From the NCBI GenBank assembly GCA_029261965.1, contig JAJDAH010000241.1, forward strand, positions 1 to 45,647: DNA of 45,647 nt, in the 5' to 3' direction. How positions within the stretch are numbered: the stretch's first letter is position 1; each line of letters starts with the position of its first letter. The notes below the pieces were generated by a model. It made no database searches, was not told the DNA's origin, and was given only the letters and a program-made list of their open reading frames with translations. Positions 8,520-16,260 of this stretch are shown here, piece after piece. Source of the DNA: Polyangiaceae bacterium. Lineage in GTDB: Bacteria > Myxococcota_A > Polyangia > Polyangiales > Polyangiaceae. A program made the translations under genes and the position numbers.

Positions 8520-10957
8520 CTGCCCCGGTCCGCGGACCAGGTTACGCTTTTCTGAAGCGAGAGGGCACCGAGCGCGTAAATCGCGAGAGCGGCGACCGCG
8601 ACCCCCTTGAATCCGAGCACCGTGGCGAGAATGGCGGCTCCTACGGTCCCCAGAACCGAAAGACTGCCGTTCGCAGCCCATGCGAGCGGGATCGCTTCGG
8701 GGTTGCGCCGGCCGAGGCTGAGGATGCCGGCGGGCAGAAACATGCCGAGCACGAGTCCGACGGGAGCGATGAGCACAATGGCGATGGCGCATCGAGCCGC
8801 GAGGGGTAGCTCGAGCATCGACCGGAGAAGCGGATCTCCTACCGCGACGTAGGCTGCGATGATGAGCGCAAGCGACGCGAGCGCCCGGCGAATCAGCTTC
8901 CATTCGGGCCACCCGAGCCGCTCGGAGAGATAGCTACCGACGCCGGCGAAGGTCAGCATCGAAAACAGGGTGATTGTCAGTGAATGCGTCGGGTAGCCGA
9001 GGAAGAGCGACAGCTGCTGGATGAGGGCGACCTCCACGAACATGAACCCGACGCCGAGGGCCGCGAAGTAGCCGATGTCTCCCCAGTGCATCTTGTTCTT
9101 GCTGCGGCGTCGGTGACGTGCGGCCGGCCAAACCACGAGCAGCAGCGCGGCGAGGATCGTCAACCCACACGCGACGAGCAGGACGACGTTGCCCGTAGCC
9201 TCGAGGTAGCGCGGCCCGAGCTTGGGTTGAGTGAACACGCTCTTCCATTTGTAGAAGTGCATGAAAAACGGCCGGCTGTCCCAAACCGGCGAGAAGTCGA
9301 GGTAGTAGCCAGCGAGGTGTCGCTTCCGTTCGTCGGGTTTCCACCGAAGAATGCTGGCGGCTTCGGTTGCCACGACTTCGTCCGGCATGTGCCAAAGCAC
9401 GAAACCGTCGAACTTCGCCGAGTTTCGAATTCGGGATAGCTCGAGCTGGGTGAACGGTTCGAGCTTGGTCAGGATGACCTCGAAGCTCATGCCGCTATGA
9501 GCCGGTTCCGCGGTCCCGACGATGGCGACGTGATCGGATGGATTTCGAATACCGCGGCGTTCCAGTGCGGCGGCGATTACCGACGCGAAGCGCGGCACCA
9601 TTCGCGGCGGACCCCACGCGCCGCCGACGTCGCCGGTGATGATCGACACGACGCCACCGGGGGCGAGGTGGTCGAAATAGTCTTCGAAGGCTTCGACCGT
9701 GTAGAGATAGCCCTCGCTCAAGAGGTAGGCGCCGGTGGCGCTGGCGGTGATCGTGTCGACGCCGGTGAAGTTGATGACGTCGTATTTTTTTCGACTACGG
9801 CGTAGTACGCTGCGGGCGTCGCCCGCGGTGATGCTGACGTCGTCACGGTCGCAAATGTGCCCGACGTATTCTCCGTGTAGCTCGCACACGATTTCGACCG
9901 TGTTCGGATCGAGCTCGACGCCGCGGATTTTCTGTACGCCATTGCTCAAGGCCGCGAGCACGTCGATGCCCCCACCGACACCACCGATGAACACGCTGCT
10001 TGCTGGCCGAAACCGGTACGGAAGCCCGAGAAGGTGCTGGCGAAAGAGCGGCATGTCCTCGGGCGTCGCAGTTGCACGAACCATCACCGCCGAGGCGTCC
10101 CCGTCGTGCGTGATGAAGCGAAACGGAGGCAGCTTGCCGCGGAACTGCTGGCTGACGCCGCCCATTCGGCTGCCATAAACGCTGATGGCGGGGTTCTCGT
10201 CGAGCGCCAGGCGGTCGCCGAGATCGTAGAGATCGGTACGGAAGACCGCGGACCATTTCGAGTGAATGCGTTCTCCACCGGCACGCTCGTAGGTCCGTGC
10301 GAGCTTGCTTTCGGTGGGTCGGATGTCGGTCGTCGCCGCGAGCGCTTCGATCACGAGGAGCGCGGCAAGGCACGCGAGCACGGGTTTCCGCGCGGTGGGC
10401 AGGGTCAGGAACGCCGCCACGGCGTACATCACGGTGACGAGGCCGAGCAGGTGCATCGGGCCTATCGCGTCCATGATGAAGACGAAGGCGAGGCAGGCGA
10501 TGCCAGCGCCCAGCAGATCGGCGAAGTAGAGCGTCCCCGCTCGACTCGAGTGAACCCGGAGCAACACCGCGACCACGAGTCCGCCACAGAAGAAGGGCAA
10601 CGTCGCCGCAGCCAAATAGAGCACGAGCTTGAGGATCTCGATCGGACTCGAAAGCAGCTGGTAGGGGTTGAGTTGCACCAGCGACGCCACGGCGGCGATC
10701 AACGCCACGCCGAGCGCGGCGCCGGCGGCCGAGTGCGCCACGGTGCGGTTCGGATCCTTCTCGAGTGCGCGCGGCCAGGTGATGAGCGCGCTGCCCGAGG
10801 CGCCGAAGCCCAGGAGAGCGACGGCGAGCACGATGAAGGCGAAGTGGTACCAGATGCTGAAGGCGAAGATGCGCGTCAGCGTGATCTCGAGCAGCAGCGT
10901 TGCCGCGGCCACGAGGGCGAGAGCCAGATAAATGGACCGCGCGGGCGGAGAAGTCAT
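8516..10957 (-). CDS. Polytopic membrane protein with spermidine synthase-like methyltransferase domain
   Basis: 813 aa. An N-terminal membrane domain (about residues 8-215, six or seven helices) is followed by a Rossmann domain of the spermidine synthase/SAM-methyltransferase type. There GGVGGGIDVLAAL (324-336) is the nucleotide-binding loop and GVELD ends at D350. A second membrane domain covers about 590-800. This fused architecture is common in myxobacteria and other environmental bacteria, but its substrate is not established. True polyamine synthesis is doubtful because soluble SpeE enzymes lack the membrane parts. It starts 15 bp after the FecR-like gene stop and overlaps the flavoprotein start, so it is probably in the same transcript and under ECF sigma control. 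Confidence 0.85.
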   Translation of the reverse strand: MTSPPARSIYLALALVAAATLLLEITLTRIFAFSIWYHFAFIVLAVALLGFGASGSALITWPRALEKDPNRTVAHSAAGAALGVALIAAVASLVQLNPYQLLSSPIEILKLVLYLAAATLPFFCGGLVVAVLLRVHSSRAGTLYFADLLGAGIACLAFVFIMDAIGPMHLLGLVTVMYAVAAFLTLPTARKPVLACLAALLVIEALAATTDIRPTESKLARTYERAGGERIHSKWSAVFRTDLYDLGDRLALDENPAISVYGSRMGGVSQQFRGKLPPFRFITHDGDASAVMVRATATPEDMPLFRQHLLGLPYRFRPASSVFIGGVGGGIDVLAALSNGVQKIRGVELDPNTVEIVCELHGEYVGHICDRDDVSITAGDARSVLRRSRKKYDVINFTGVDTITASATGAYLLSEGYLYTVEAFEDYFDHLAPGGVVSIITGDVGGAWGPPRMVPRFASVIAAALERRGIRNPSDHVAIVGTAEPAHSGMSFEVILTKLEPFTQLELSRIRNSAKFDGFVLWHMPDEVVATEAASILRWKPDERKRHLAGYYLDFSPVWDSRPFFMHFYKWKSVFTQPKLGPRYLEATGNVVLLVACGLTILAALLLVVWPAARHRRRSKNKMHWGDIGYFAALGVGFMFVEVALIQQLSLFLGYPTHSLTITLFSMLTFAGVGSYLSERLGWPEWKLIRRALASLALIIAAYVAVGDPLLRSMLELPLAARCAIAIVLIAPVGLVLGMFLPAGILSLGRRNPEAIPLAWAANGSLSVLGTVGAAILATVLGFKGVAVAALAIYALGALSLQKSVTWSADRGS

Positions 10958-10972
10958 CCTCGGGCGCGGAGT

Positions 10973-12139
10973 CTACTGCCAGTAGAGCCCAGAGTCGGGG
11001 GCGACCTCGCCTCGGCTGCTCGGATCCGGCGGCGGCTCGGCGCGCGCTCCACAGGAAGTGTCATTCGGTGCGCACACCATGTCGTCCGGTCCAGCCGTCC
11101 ACAACGGTTCGATCACTCCGAGCAGCTCCTCATGCGCGGTCTTTTCTCCTCGAACGATGGCCTCGAGCGCTTGACCCTTCGGCACTTTGGCTCCCAGATC
11201 GCTCATCCTCGCGAGCACGCGTCGCCGGGTCTGAGCGTCCACTCGCGGCAAGAGATCGTAGAGGGTCAATACGTCTCTCGGCCGAGCGGCGCCCAGCAGA
11301 GGAGCCACGGCGGCCTCGTCGCCGTCATCGAACTGAATCGCCGACGCAGTGACGCCAGCCGGGGCATCGAACTGTCGAACCAGGCCGGGGCCGCGCCCTT
11401 TCTTCGCGCCGACGCGTGCGCCAGCGGGCACATAGGAGGTGAACTTGCTCCCTTCGAAGGCGACGGCACCGCTCGTGACCGAAACCGCGGCGCTGCCGTC
11501 CGCCAGCACTTCGAGCGTGTAGGCGCATCCGAGATCGACGACCGTTCCCGCCGGTGTTTCGACGACGAAACCACGCTGTCGCACCTTGATGTACGCATCG
11601 ATCTTTCCGCGGTCGAGATAGATGCGCTGCTCGATACCCGTCGAGCGAATGAGTCGAATTCGAGTCTCTGGCCGAATGTCGAGCGTGCCGATGTCGCGAA
11701 CCTCGAGTATCGCGACGGCGCCCGAGGAGGTGTCGATCCAATCGCCGATGGCGAGCTTCCCCTTTTCGCGGACACGCTCGTTGCCGACGCGCGCCACACC
11801 GATTTTCGTGGTGACGTTCCAGCCCTCGGCGGCGATGGTAGCGGCGGGTGCTGGACCACCTTCGGGCTGCGGCGCCGTTTGCGGCTTGGGCCAATAGAGC
11901 GCCGCGGCTCCGGCGACCAGCGCGACCGCCGCGGCGGCAGCGAGCGGAGCGTACAACCAGGACCGCTTGGCTTTCGGGAGCTCCTCGAAGGTCGGGGCGG
12001 ACCGGTCGTAGCGAAGCTCGGCCAGCACGTCTTCGAGCTCCGCGACGTTCGGATCGACGGGATCCTCGCGGTCCCAGAGATAGTCGCGGTCCGGGAGACG
12101 GTCGCGGTCCGGGAGACGGTCGTCGCTCGGGTGCGTCAT
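10973..12139 (-). CDS. FecR domain membrane protein
   Basis: 388 aa. A cytoplasmic N-terminal part of about 65 residues contains an unusual DRLPDRDRLPDRDYLWDRED stretch. One transmembrane helix follows (LYAPLAAAAAVALVAGAAALYW), then a periplasmic FecR domain with ARVGNERVREKGKLAIGDWI and GTVVDLGCAYTLEVLADG. FecR proteins relay envelope signals to ECF sigma factors as anti-sigma or activator. The start ATG overlaps the sigma gene stop (ATGA at 12136-12139), as expected for a sigma/anti-sigma pair. A C-terminal segment of about 110 residues after the FecR domain is unassigned. No TonB-dependent receptor is nearby, so the input signal is not the classical siderophore route. Confidence 0.85.
   Translation of the reverse strand: MTHPSDDRLPDRDRLPDRDYLWDREDPVDPNVAELEDVLAELRYDRSAPTFEELPKAKRSWLYAPLAAAAAVALVAGAAALYWPKPQTAPQPEGGPAPAATIAAEGWNVTTKIGVARVGNERVREKGKLAIGDWIDTSSGAVAILEVRDIGTLDIRPETRIRLIRSTGIEQRIYLDRGKIDAYIKVRQRGFVVETPAGTVVDLGCAYTLEVLADGSAAVSVTSGAVAFEGSKFTSYVPAGARVGAKKGRGPGLVRQFDAPAGVTASAIQFDDGDEAAVAPLLGAARPRDVLTLYDLLPRVDAQTRRRVLARMSDLGAKVPKGQALEAIVRGEKTAHEELLGVIEPLWTAGPDDMVCAPNDTSCGARAEPPPDPSSRGEVAPDSGLYWQ
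12083..12118 (-). repeat. 18-bp direct repeat in the FecR-like gene
   Basis: Two perfect adjacent copies of an 18-bp unit (plus strand GTCGCGGTCCGGGAGACG), with degenerate sequence on both sides. In frame it encodes repeated D-R-L-P-D-R residues near the N-terminus. Because the unit is a multiple of three, copy-number change would preserve the frame. Confidence 0.9.
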
Positions 12140-12702
12140 GGGGTCACCTCGTCTTCGGAGCGGTGTGTGCCGCCGGCGAGTTGTTCGCGCAGCATGGTCA
12201 TCCCTCGGTGAAGCTTGATGCGAACGCTGCCCGGCGTCATGCCCGAGCGTTCGGCGATCTCCGGGCCGGTCATGCCTTCTACCAATCGCATGATCAAAGT
12301 CTCACGATACGTTTCGGGTAGCCCACGAATCACCTCGAGCACCTCGAGCGCCTGCACGCGCGCCGCGGCACTCGGCGCCGAGCTTTCGTGGTCGTCGCCG
12401 AGCTCCTCCGTCGGGCGCCGGCGACGGTAGTGATCGGTCACGGCGTTGCGGGCGATGGTCCCGATCCAGCTCCCGAAGGAAGAAGGTTTGCTGAGCGAGT
12501 CGAGACGGGTCATTGCTTGCACGAACACGTCCTGAACGATGTCTTCGGCTTCCGATGCTGGACTTCTTGCCAAGACGATGGCGTGCACCATGCGTGCATA
12601 ATTTCGGTGTAGCTCGGCCATCGCGTGTCGATCACCGGTGCGGGCGCGCTCGACGAGGGCGGCATCGATGTGCCGAGGCGTCGAGTCGTCCGGGTCGGGC
12701 AT
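12136..12702 (-). CDS. RNA polymerase ECF-type sigma factor
   Basis: 188 aa from the ATG at 12702. Region 2 is seen in YARMVHAIVLARSPASEAED plus IVQDVFVQAMTRL and GSWIGTIARNAV. Region 4 is seen in LPETYRETLIMRLVEGMTG plus EIAERSGMTPGSVRIKLHRG. An in-frame ATG at 12792 would add 30 Ala/Pro/Arg-rich residues; neither start has a clear ribosome-binding site, so the N-terminus is uncertain. It directs RNA polymerase to a stress or envelope regulon. It is the first gene of a four-gene run (sigma, FecR-like, spermidine-synthase-like, flavoprotein) and probably activates that operon, as is usual for ECF factors with a linked FecR protein. Confidence 0.92.
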   Translation of the reverse strand: MPDPDDSTPRHIDAALVERARTGDRHAMAELHRNYARMVHAIVLARSPASEAEDIVQDVFVQAMTRLDSLSKPSSFGSWIGTIARNAVTDHYRRRRPTEELGDDHESSAPSAAARVQALEVLEVIRGLPETYRETLIMRLVEGMTGPEIAERSGMTPGSVRIKLHRGMTMLREQLAGGTHRSEDEVTP

Positions 12703-12871
12703 GGGTGCTGCGCGGGCTGGGGCCGTTCGCGGCGCCCCCGGGGCTCGGACCGGGAGCGGGACGCGAGCCCCTTCCGCCTTGATTTGAAGCATCGATCAGT
12801 AGCCCGGTCGCGGTGTGCGAATTCAACAGACGCACCAGCACACCTATCGTTAGCCGAGATTTCCGATTTGG

Positions 12872-12909
12872 CCCGATCGGGTCATTTTCTGCCACTCGAG
12901 CGGCAAAAT
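12872..12909. promoter_or_regulatory. Inverted repeats between divergent sigma-factor and lipoprotein genes
   Basis: The divergent intergenic region contains a perfect 10-bp palindrome CCCGATCGGG (12872-12881). Three bases further is an imperfect inverted repeat: ATTTTCTGCC (12884-12893) and GGCAAAAT (12902-12909) around an 8-bp core. The location between two divergent starts makes an operator plausible. No regulator can be named from sequence. Confidence 0.35.
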
Positions 12910-12955
12910 CGTCGTCGTGGCGATAACGGTTGGCCGCGGAGGGCGTCTGTCTGAC

Positions 12956-13342
12956 ATGCAACAACAAGCCCCCCGAGCCGCAAGAAGAGCTGCAAAAAAT
13001 GCTCCCCGAATGCTCCTTCAGGCCGCCGCCGTCGGCACGGTCGTCGCTTCGATGGCTGGCTGCGCGGCGCGCCAGGCGCCGCTCGCCAACGATGCTGGAG
13101 CGCAAACGCGCGCTGCGGCCGTCGAGCCGAGCATGGCCGCGCCGGAATCCGGCGCGGTCGAAACAACGGAGACCGTCCCCGCCGCCACCCTGGTCAGTAC
13201 GGTCCCCGACGAGCAGGTTTCACAAACCCCGTCCGCGGAACCCACGGTGGAACTCCAGTGTCGGGTGGGCAATACGAAGAGTCCGGAAACCTGCAAACGA
13301 GTGGTCGTTTCTCCGCCCGCCGCCGCCACTCCGGGCGCGTGA
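12956..13342 (+). CDS. Small Ala-rich lipoprotein, unknown function
   Basis: 128 aa from the ATG at 12956. A GGAGGG run about 13 bases upstream may be the ribosome-binding site; an in-frame GTG at 12917 is the alternative. The basic n-region with several arginines, the hydrophobic LLQAAAVGTVVASMAGC and the cysteine after AG make a lipoprotein signal. The mature part is Ala/Pro/Glu-rich and ends in a short Cys-containing segment (ELQCRVGNTKSPETCKRVVV). Not recognised as a known family. The stop lies three bases before the ferritin-like gene, so the two are probably one transcript. Confidence 0.65.
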   Translation: MQQQAPRAARRAAKNAPRMLLQAAAVGTVVASMAGCAARQAPLANDAGAQTRAAAVEPSMAAPESGAVETTETVPAATLVSTVPDEQVSQTPSAEPTVELQCRVGNTKSPETCKRVVVSPPAAATPGA

Positions 13343-13345
13343 CCG

Positions 13346-14293
13346 ATGAGTCGGTCCTTCGAGCTCGAATGGCTCGGCGGCTCCGCCGAGCAGAGTTTCC
13401 GCAAACTTCGACCGGGATCCGACGATTTGCCTTGGGGCACGCTCGACCCTTCGGCCTACCCCGCCGCGCTCGTCGACCGCGCCCGCTTTTCGTGGACGCA
13501 AGGTGCATTCTTCGAATACTGCACGGCGGCGTCGCTAGCGACGCTTCTGCGCGCGATGCTCGAAGCCGGCGCGCCGGTCGATTTGGTGGGCATGGCGGGT
13601 GAGTTCGTCGCCGACGAAATGCTCCACGTCGAGCTCAACAGTCGCATGGCCATGGAGCTCGGCGGCGCCGCGCCATGTCGTGCGGACTTCGAGCGCCTCG
13701 CCGTCGAGCCGAGCAGCGGGCTATCCGCGCTCGAACGGGCCAACGAGATCATCGTCAAAGTCTGCTGCGTGGGCGAGACCTTCAGCGTGCCCATGCTCAA
13801 CGCCACTCGAAAAGCGGCGACTCATCCGCTGACCACGGCCGTGCTCGATCGAATCGTTCGCGACGAGGGACCGCACGCGCGCCTCGGCTGGCTATATCTC
13901 GAATGGGTCGAGTCGCGCCTCGGTCACCACGAACGTCAGCGTCTCGGCCGCGTCGCCCTCGAGGCCATTCGAGAAATCAGCGTCGACTGGCGCGGCTGCG
14001 AACCCACGGATGTCGAGCCAGACATCCTGAGCGACCTCGGTTGGATGGACCCCGTGAGCTACGCGGCGCTCGCCCGCCGCGTCGTACCCCGCCACATCAC
14101 CGAACCCCTGGCGCGCTTTGGTATCGTTCCGGCCCCGAGAGAGGTCGGTGAGTTGCTGGCTGCCCCGGGGTCAGTAGCGGATCGCGAGGCGGATCTTCAT
14201 CGATCCTTGGCTCACGCCGGCGTTGCCGGCGATCTTGACGTCGACGGGACCCTCGACTTCGACGTTGCTCGGCCAATTGTCCGCCTTGCGTGA
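13346..14293 (+). CDS. Ferritin-like diiron protein
   Basis: 315 aa as read. Two ExxH metal motifs fit a four-helix diiron protein: DEMLHVELNSRMAMEL and DEGPHARLGWLYLEW, with further helix glutamates in FFEYCTAASLATLL and CVGETFSVPML. Myxobacterial proteins of this type are annotated as ferritin-like; storage, oxidase and hydroxylase functions are all possible. The first about 275 residues look genuine. The last about 40 are antisense to the end of the convergent lipoprotein gene and look unlike the rest, so the original stop may have been lost. It directly follows a small lipoprotein gene (3-bp gap). Confidence 0.75.
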   Translation: MSRSFELEWLGGSAEQSFRKLRPGSDDLPWGTLDPSAYPAALVDRARFSWTQGAFFEYCTAASLATLLRAMLEAGAPVDLVGMAGEFVADEMLHVELNSRMAMELGGAAPCRADFERLAVEPSSGLSALERANEIIVKVCCVGETFSVPMLNATRKAATHPLTTAVLDRIVRDEGPHARLGWLYLEWVESRLGHHERQRLGRVALEAIREISVDWRGCEPTDVEPDILSDLGWMDPVSYAALARRVVPRHITEPLARFGIVPAPREVGELLAAPGSVADREADLHRSLAHAGVAGDLDVDGTLDFDVARPIVRLA

Positions 14294-15094
14294 GTGAAAC
14301 TCGCCCTTCAGTTCGGCAATGAAAGCCTGCCGGGGGCTTTTCATCTGCATGCTGACGGTGACGGCGAAGATGTGATCGGACTCGGTGGTGCCGGTGAGCT
14401 TGGCCGTGACCTTCTTGACCGTGACTTCGTTCTTGTCGTCTCCCAGATCGATGAAGAACCGTTTGAGTGCTTCTTCGACTTCGGCGACGGGCTCACCCTC
14501 CGTCAGCTTGCGCTTGGGCACGGCGCCGAGCAGCGGGTCGGCTTTGCCGATGCCGCTGTAGTCTTTGGCGACCTCTTTGCTTTCGTCGTCGGAGACGGGC
14601 TTGCCATCCTTGTCGGTGACGATGACTTTCGAGCCGTCGCGTTCGACGATGTAGGTCTTGCCAGCGATGACCGAAGGCGCTTTCTGGTCGCTGCCGCCCA
14701 TCGTCCGAACCCGGGAGGCGGAGTCGTAGGTCACTCGGAGCTTGTGGATGGCGCCTTCTTCGACGGCGAGGACCTTTTCGCTCGTCGTCTCGCTGGTTTC
14801 GTTGCCGATGACGACGTCACGGCCCTGATAGAGCGTGCGGACTTTGGTAGTCGTGCTCTTTTCGACGGTGCGTTCGGTGCCGACCTCGGGAGCGGCGCCC
14901 AGGGGCTTCTTGGCGGGCTTGGGTTTGGCGGCGGCGGGTGTTGCCGCGGCACTCGCGGCGGGCTTCGCGCTCGGCTCGGATGGGCTCGGCGCCGGGTCGT
15001 CCTTCGTTGGCGAGTTGCAACCGTAGGTGAGAACGAGCGAGAGGATGCCCAGCAGACAAACGGCGGGGCGAACGGCGGGGCGGAGCATCGGCAT
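14171..15094 (-). CDS. Lipoprotein of unknown function
   Basis: 307 aa. The signal sequence ends in LVLTYGC, giving a lipid-anchored cysteine at about residue 26. A Pro/Ala/Lys-rich linker of about 45 residues follows, then a beta-rich region with many Val/Thr/Lys alternations (VVIGNETSETTSEKVLAVEEG, VEVEGPVDVKIAGNAGV). It resembles conserved uncharacterised envelope proteins of myxobacteria; no enzyme motif is seen. Its last 123 bp overlap the end of the convergent ferritin-like frame. The C-terminal strands look like a natural protein end, so this gene is the more credible owner of the overlap. Start could also be the ATG at 15088. Confidence 0.75.
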   Translation of the reverse strand: MPMLRPAVRPAVCLLGILSLVLTYGCNSPTKDDPAPSPSEPSAKPAASAAATPAAAKPKPAKKPLGAAPEVGTERTVEKSTTTKVRTLYQGRDVVIGNETSETTSEKVLAVEEGAIHKLRVTYDSASRVRTMGGSDQKAPSVIAGKTYIVERDGSKVIVTDKDGKPVSDDESKEVAKDYSGIGKADPLLGAVPKRKLTEGEPVAEVEEALKRFFIDLGDDKNEVTVKKVTAKLTGTTESDHIFAVTVSMQMKSPRQAFIAELKGEFHSRKADNWPSNVEVEGPVDVKIAGNAGVSQGSMKIRLAIRY

Positions 15095-15178
15095 CAGGGG
15101 AGACCCTTGTTCACGTTCACGGCGAGCGGATAGTAGCTCAACGGGTGGCGCGGATTGTAGTCAATCGCGCTCGGGGGC

Positions 15179-16150
15179 CTAGGGCACGGTCAGCTCTTGG
15201 CCGGGCCGGATGGCGGCGGTTGGCTTGATGCCGTTGGCTTCGCAGAGGTCGTCGACGCTGACCGAGTAGCGCTTGGCAATCGCCCAGAGCGAGTCGCCCT
15301 TCTTGACGAGGTGCACCTTGGTCTTGCCGCCGCGTTTTCTCTTGGCCTTCTTCTCTTCGGCGCGCTTTTTCGCGCTGGCGCGACGGTGGGCGGCGGCGCG
15401 CTTGGAGACGTTGTTGTCGCTCGTGCAGCAACGAAATCCGATCGAATAGTCGTGGTACTTGGTGTTGTGCCCGGTGGTGCGGTAGTCGCACCCCTCGCCG
15501 TGGGTCTTGGTGTCGAGGTAGTAGCCACCGCGGAAAGTGCCGCTGGCGTCCGACGTCCACTCGTGGAGGTTGCCCACCATGTCGTGCAGGCCGTAGGAAT
15601 TGCGGCAGCGCGAGAACTTGCTGGTCTTGGCGACCGTGCCTCGGATCTTGTTCAAGCGCGGGTCGTTCATGGCGTCGATGCCGTAGGTGTTGATTGAGTC
15701 GTCTTTGCCGTGCAGGACCCGAAGCGGCGATACGCCGTTGTCGTTGCAGCGACCTTCCTGGTGCTCGTCGCCGTAGGGATAGAGCGTCGGGCGGCGGCCC
15801 TTGCAAGCGCTGATCCACTCTTCGTTGGTACAGAGTCGCTTGCCGGCGGCGGCGCAGGCATCCGCGGCCTGTCGCTGGCTGAAGTGGGCCTGGGGCACCA
15901 CTCCGCGTCGTGAGCGGGCGCGGAGCCGGCTGCTGGTCGGCTTGTGATACGGAGAATGGCGCCGCACCGTGGTGCCCTTCGAATTGATGACGTCGACGCT
16001 GGCTTCGTACCGGTCGATGCAGAAGCGACCGGCGACGGGCGCCATGGCTGGCGGGCAACCGCGGAGCGCTTGGGCGTCGGGCGCACCCAAGGTGAGCGCC
16101 GCGAGGGCGAGGGCGGCGACCGTAGCGCCGACTATCCGGTTCCATCGCAC
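15179..16150 (-). CDS. Formylglycine-generating-enzyme-like (SUMF1) domain protein with C-terminal LysM
   Basis: 323 aa from the GTG at 16150, which directly precedes a signal peptide (RWNRIVGATVAALALAALTLG); a TTG at 16186 would add 12 residues. The central domain has the FGE-sulfatase layout: FCIDRYEASV, KRLCTNEEWISACKG, YGLHDMVGNLHEWTSD, FRGGYY, then a CDYRT...IGFRCC end. A Lys/Arg/Ala-rich linker leads to a LysM module (HLVKKGDSLWAIAKRYSVSV, DDLCEANGIKP). True FGE oxidises a sulfatase cysteine; this exported version is more likely a structural or binding protein held on peptidoglycan by LysM. No sulfatase gene is nearby. Downstream of the kinase gene on the same strand, separated by a tandem repeat. 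Confidence 0.87.
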   Translation of the reverse strand: MRWNRIVGATVAALALAALTLGAPDAQALRGCPPAMAPVAGRFCIDRYEASVDVINSKGTTVRRHSPYHKPTSSRLRARSRRGVVPQAHFSQRQAADACAAAGKRLCTNEEWISACKGRRPTLYPYGDEHQEGRCNDNGVSPLRVLHGKDDSINTYGIDAMNDPRLNKIRGTVAKTSKFSRCRNSYGLHDMVGNLHEWTSDASGTFRGGYYLDTKTHGEGCDYRTTGHNTKYHDYSIGFRCCTSDNNVSKRAAAHRRASAKKRAEEKKAKRKRGGKTKVHLVKKGDSLWAIAKRYSVSVDDLCEANGIKPTAAIRPGQELTVP

Positions 16151-16192
16151 CAAAGAGCCATAGCGCCGGCCTCGGGGGGTGGGCAAATGAGC

Positions 16193-16260
16193 CGATCGGC
16201 TATCGCAGCCGATGGGGTACTGCAGCCGATCGACTATTGCAGCCGATCGATTATTGCGCT
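16193..16260 (-). repeat. 17-bp tandem repeat at the kinase stop codon
   Basis: Four adjacent 17-bp units on the plus strand, starting at 16193, 16210, 16227 and 16244, with consensus CGATCGACTATTGCAGC. The second and fourth units are the most divergent. On the coding strand the kinase TAA (16251-16253) lies inside the first unit, and the second unit carries TAG at the same place. The array fills the gap between the kinase stop and the FGE-like start. Confidence 0.85.

Noticed and set aside
10034-12211. A 725-codon plus-strand frame
   Set aside because: Antisense to the FecR-like and spermidine-synthase-like genes, with Arg/Gly/Glu-rich composition and no domains.
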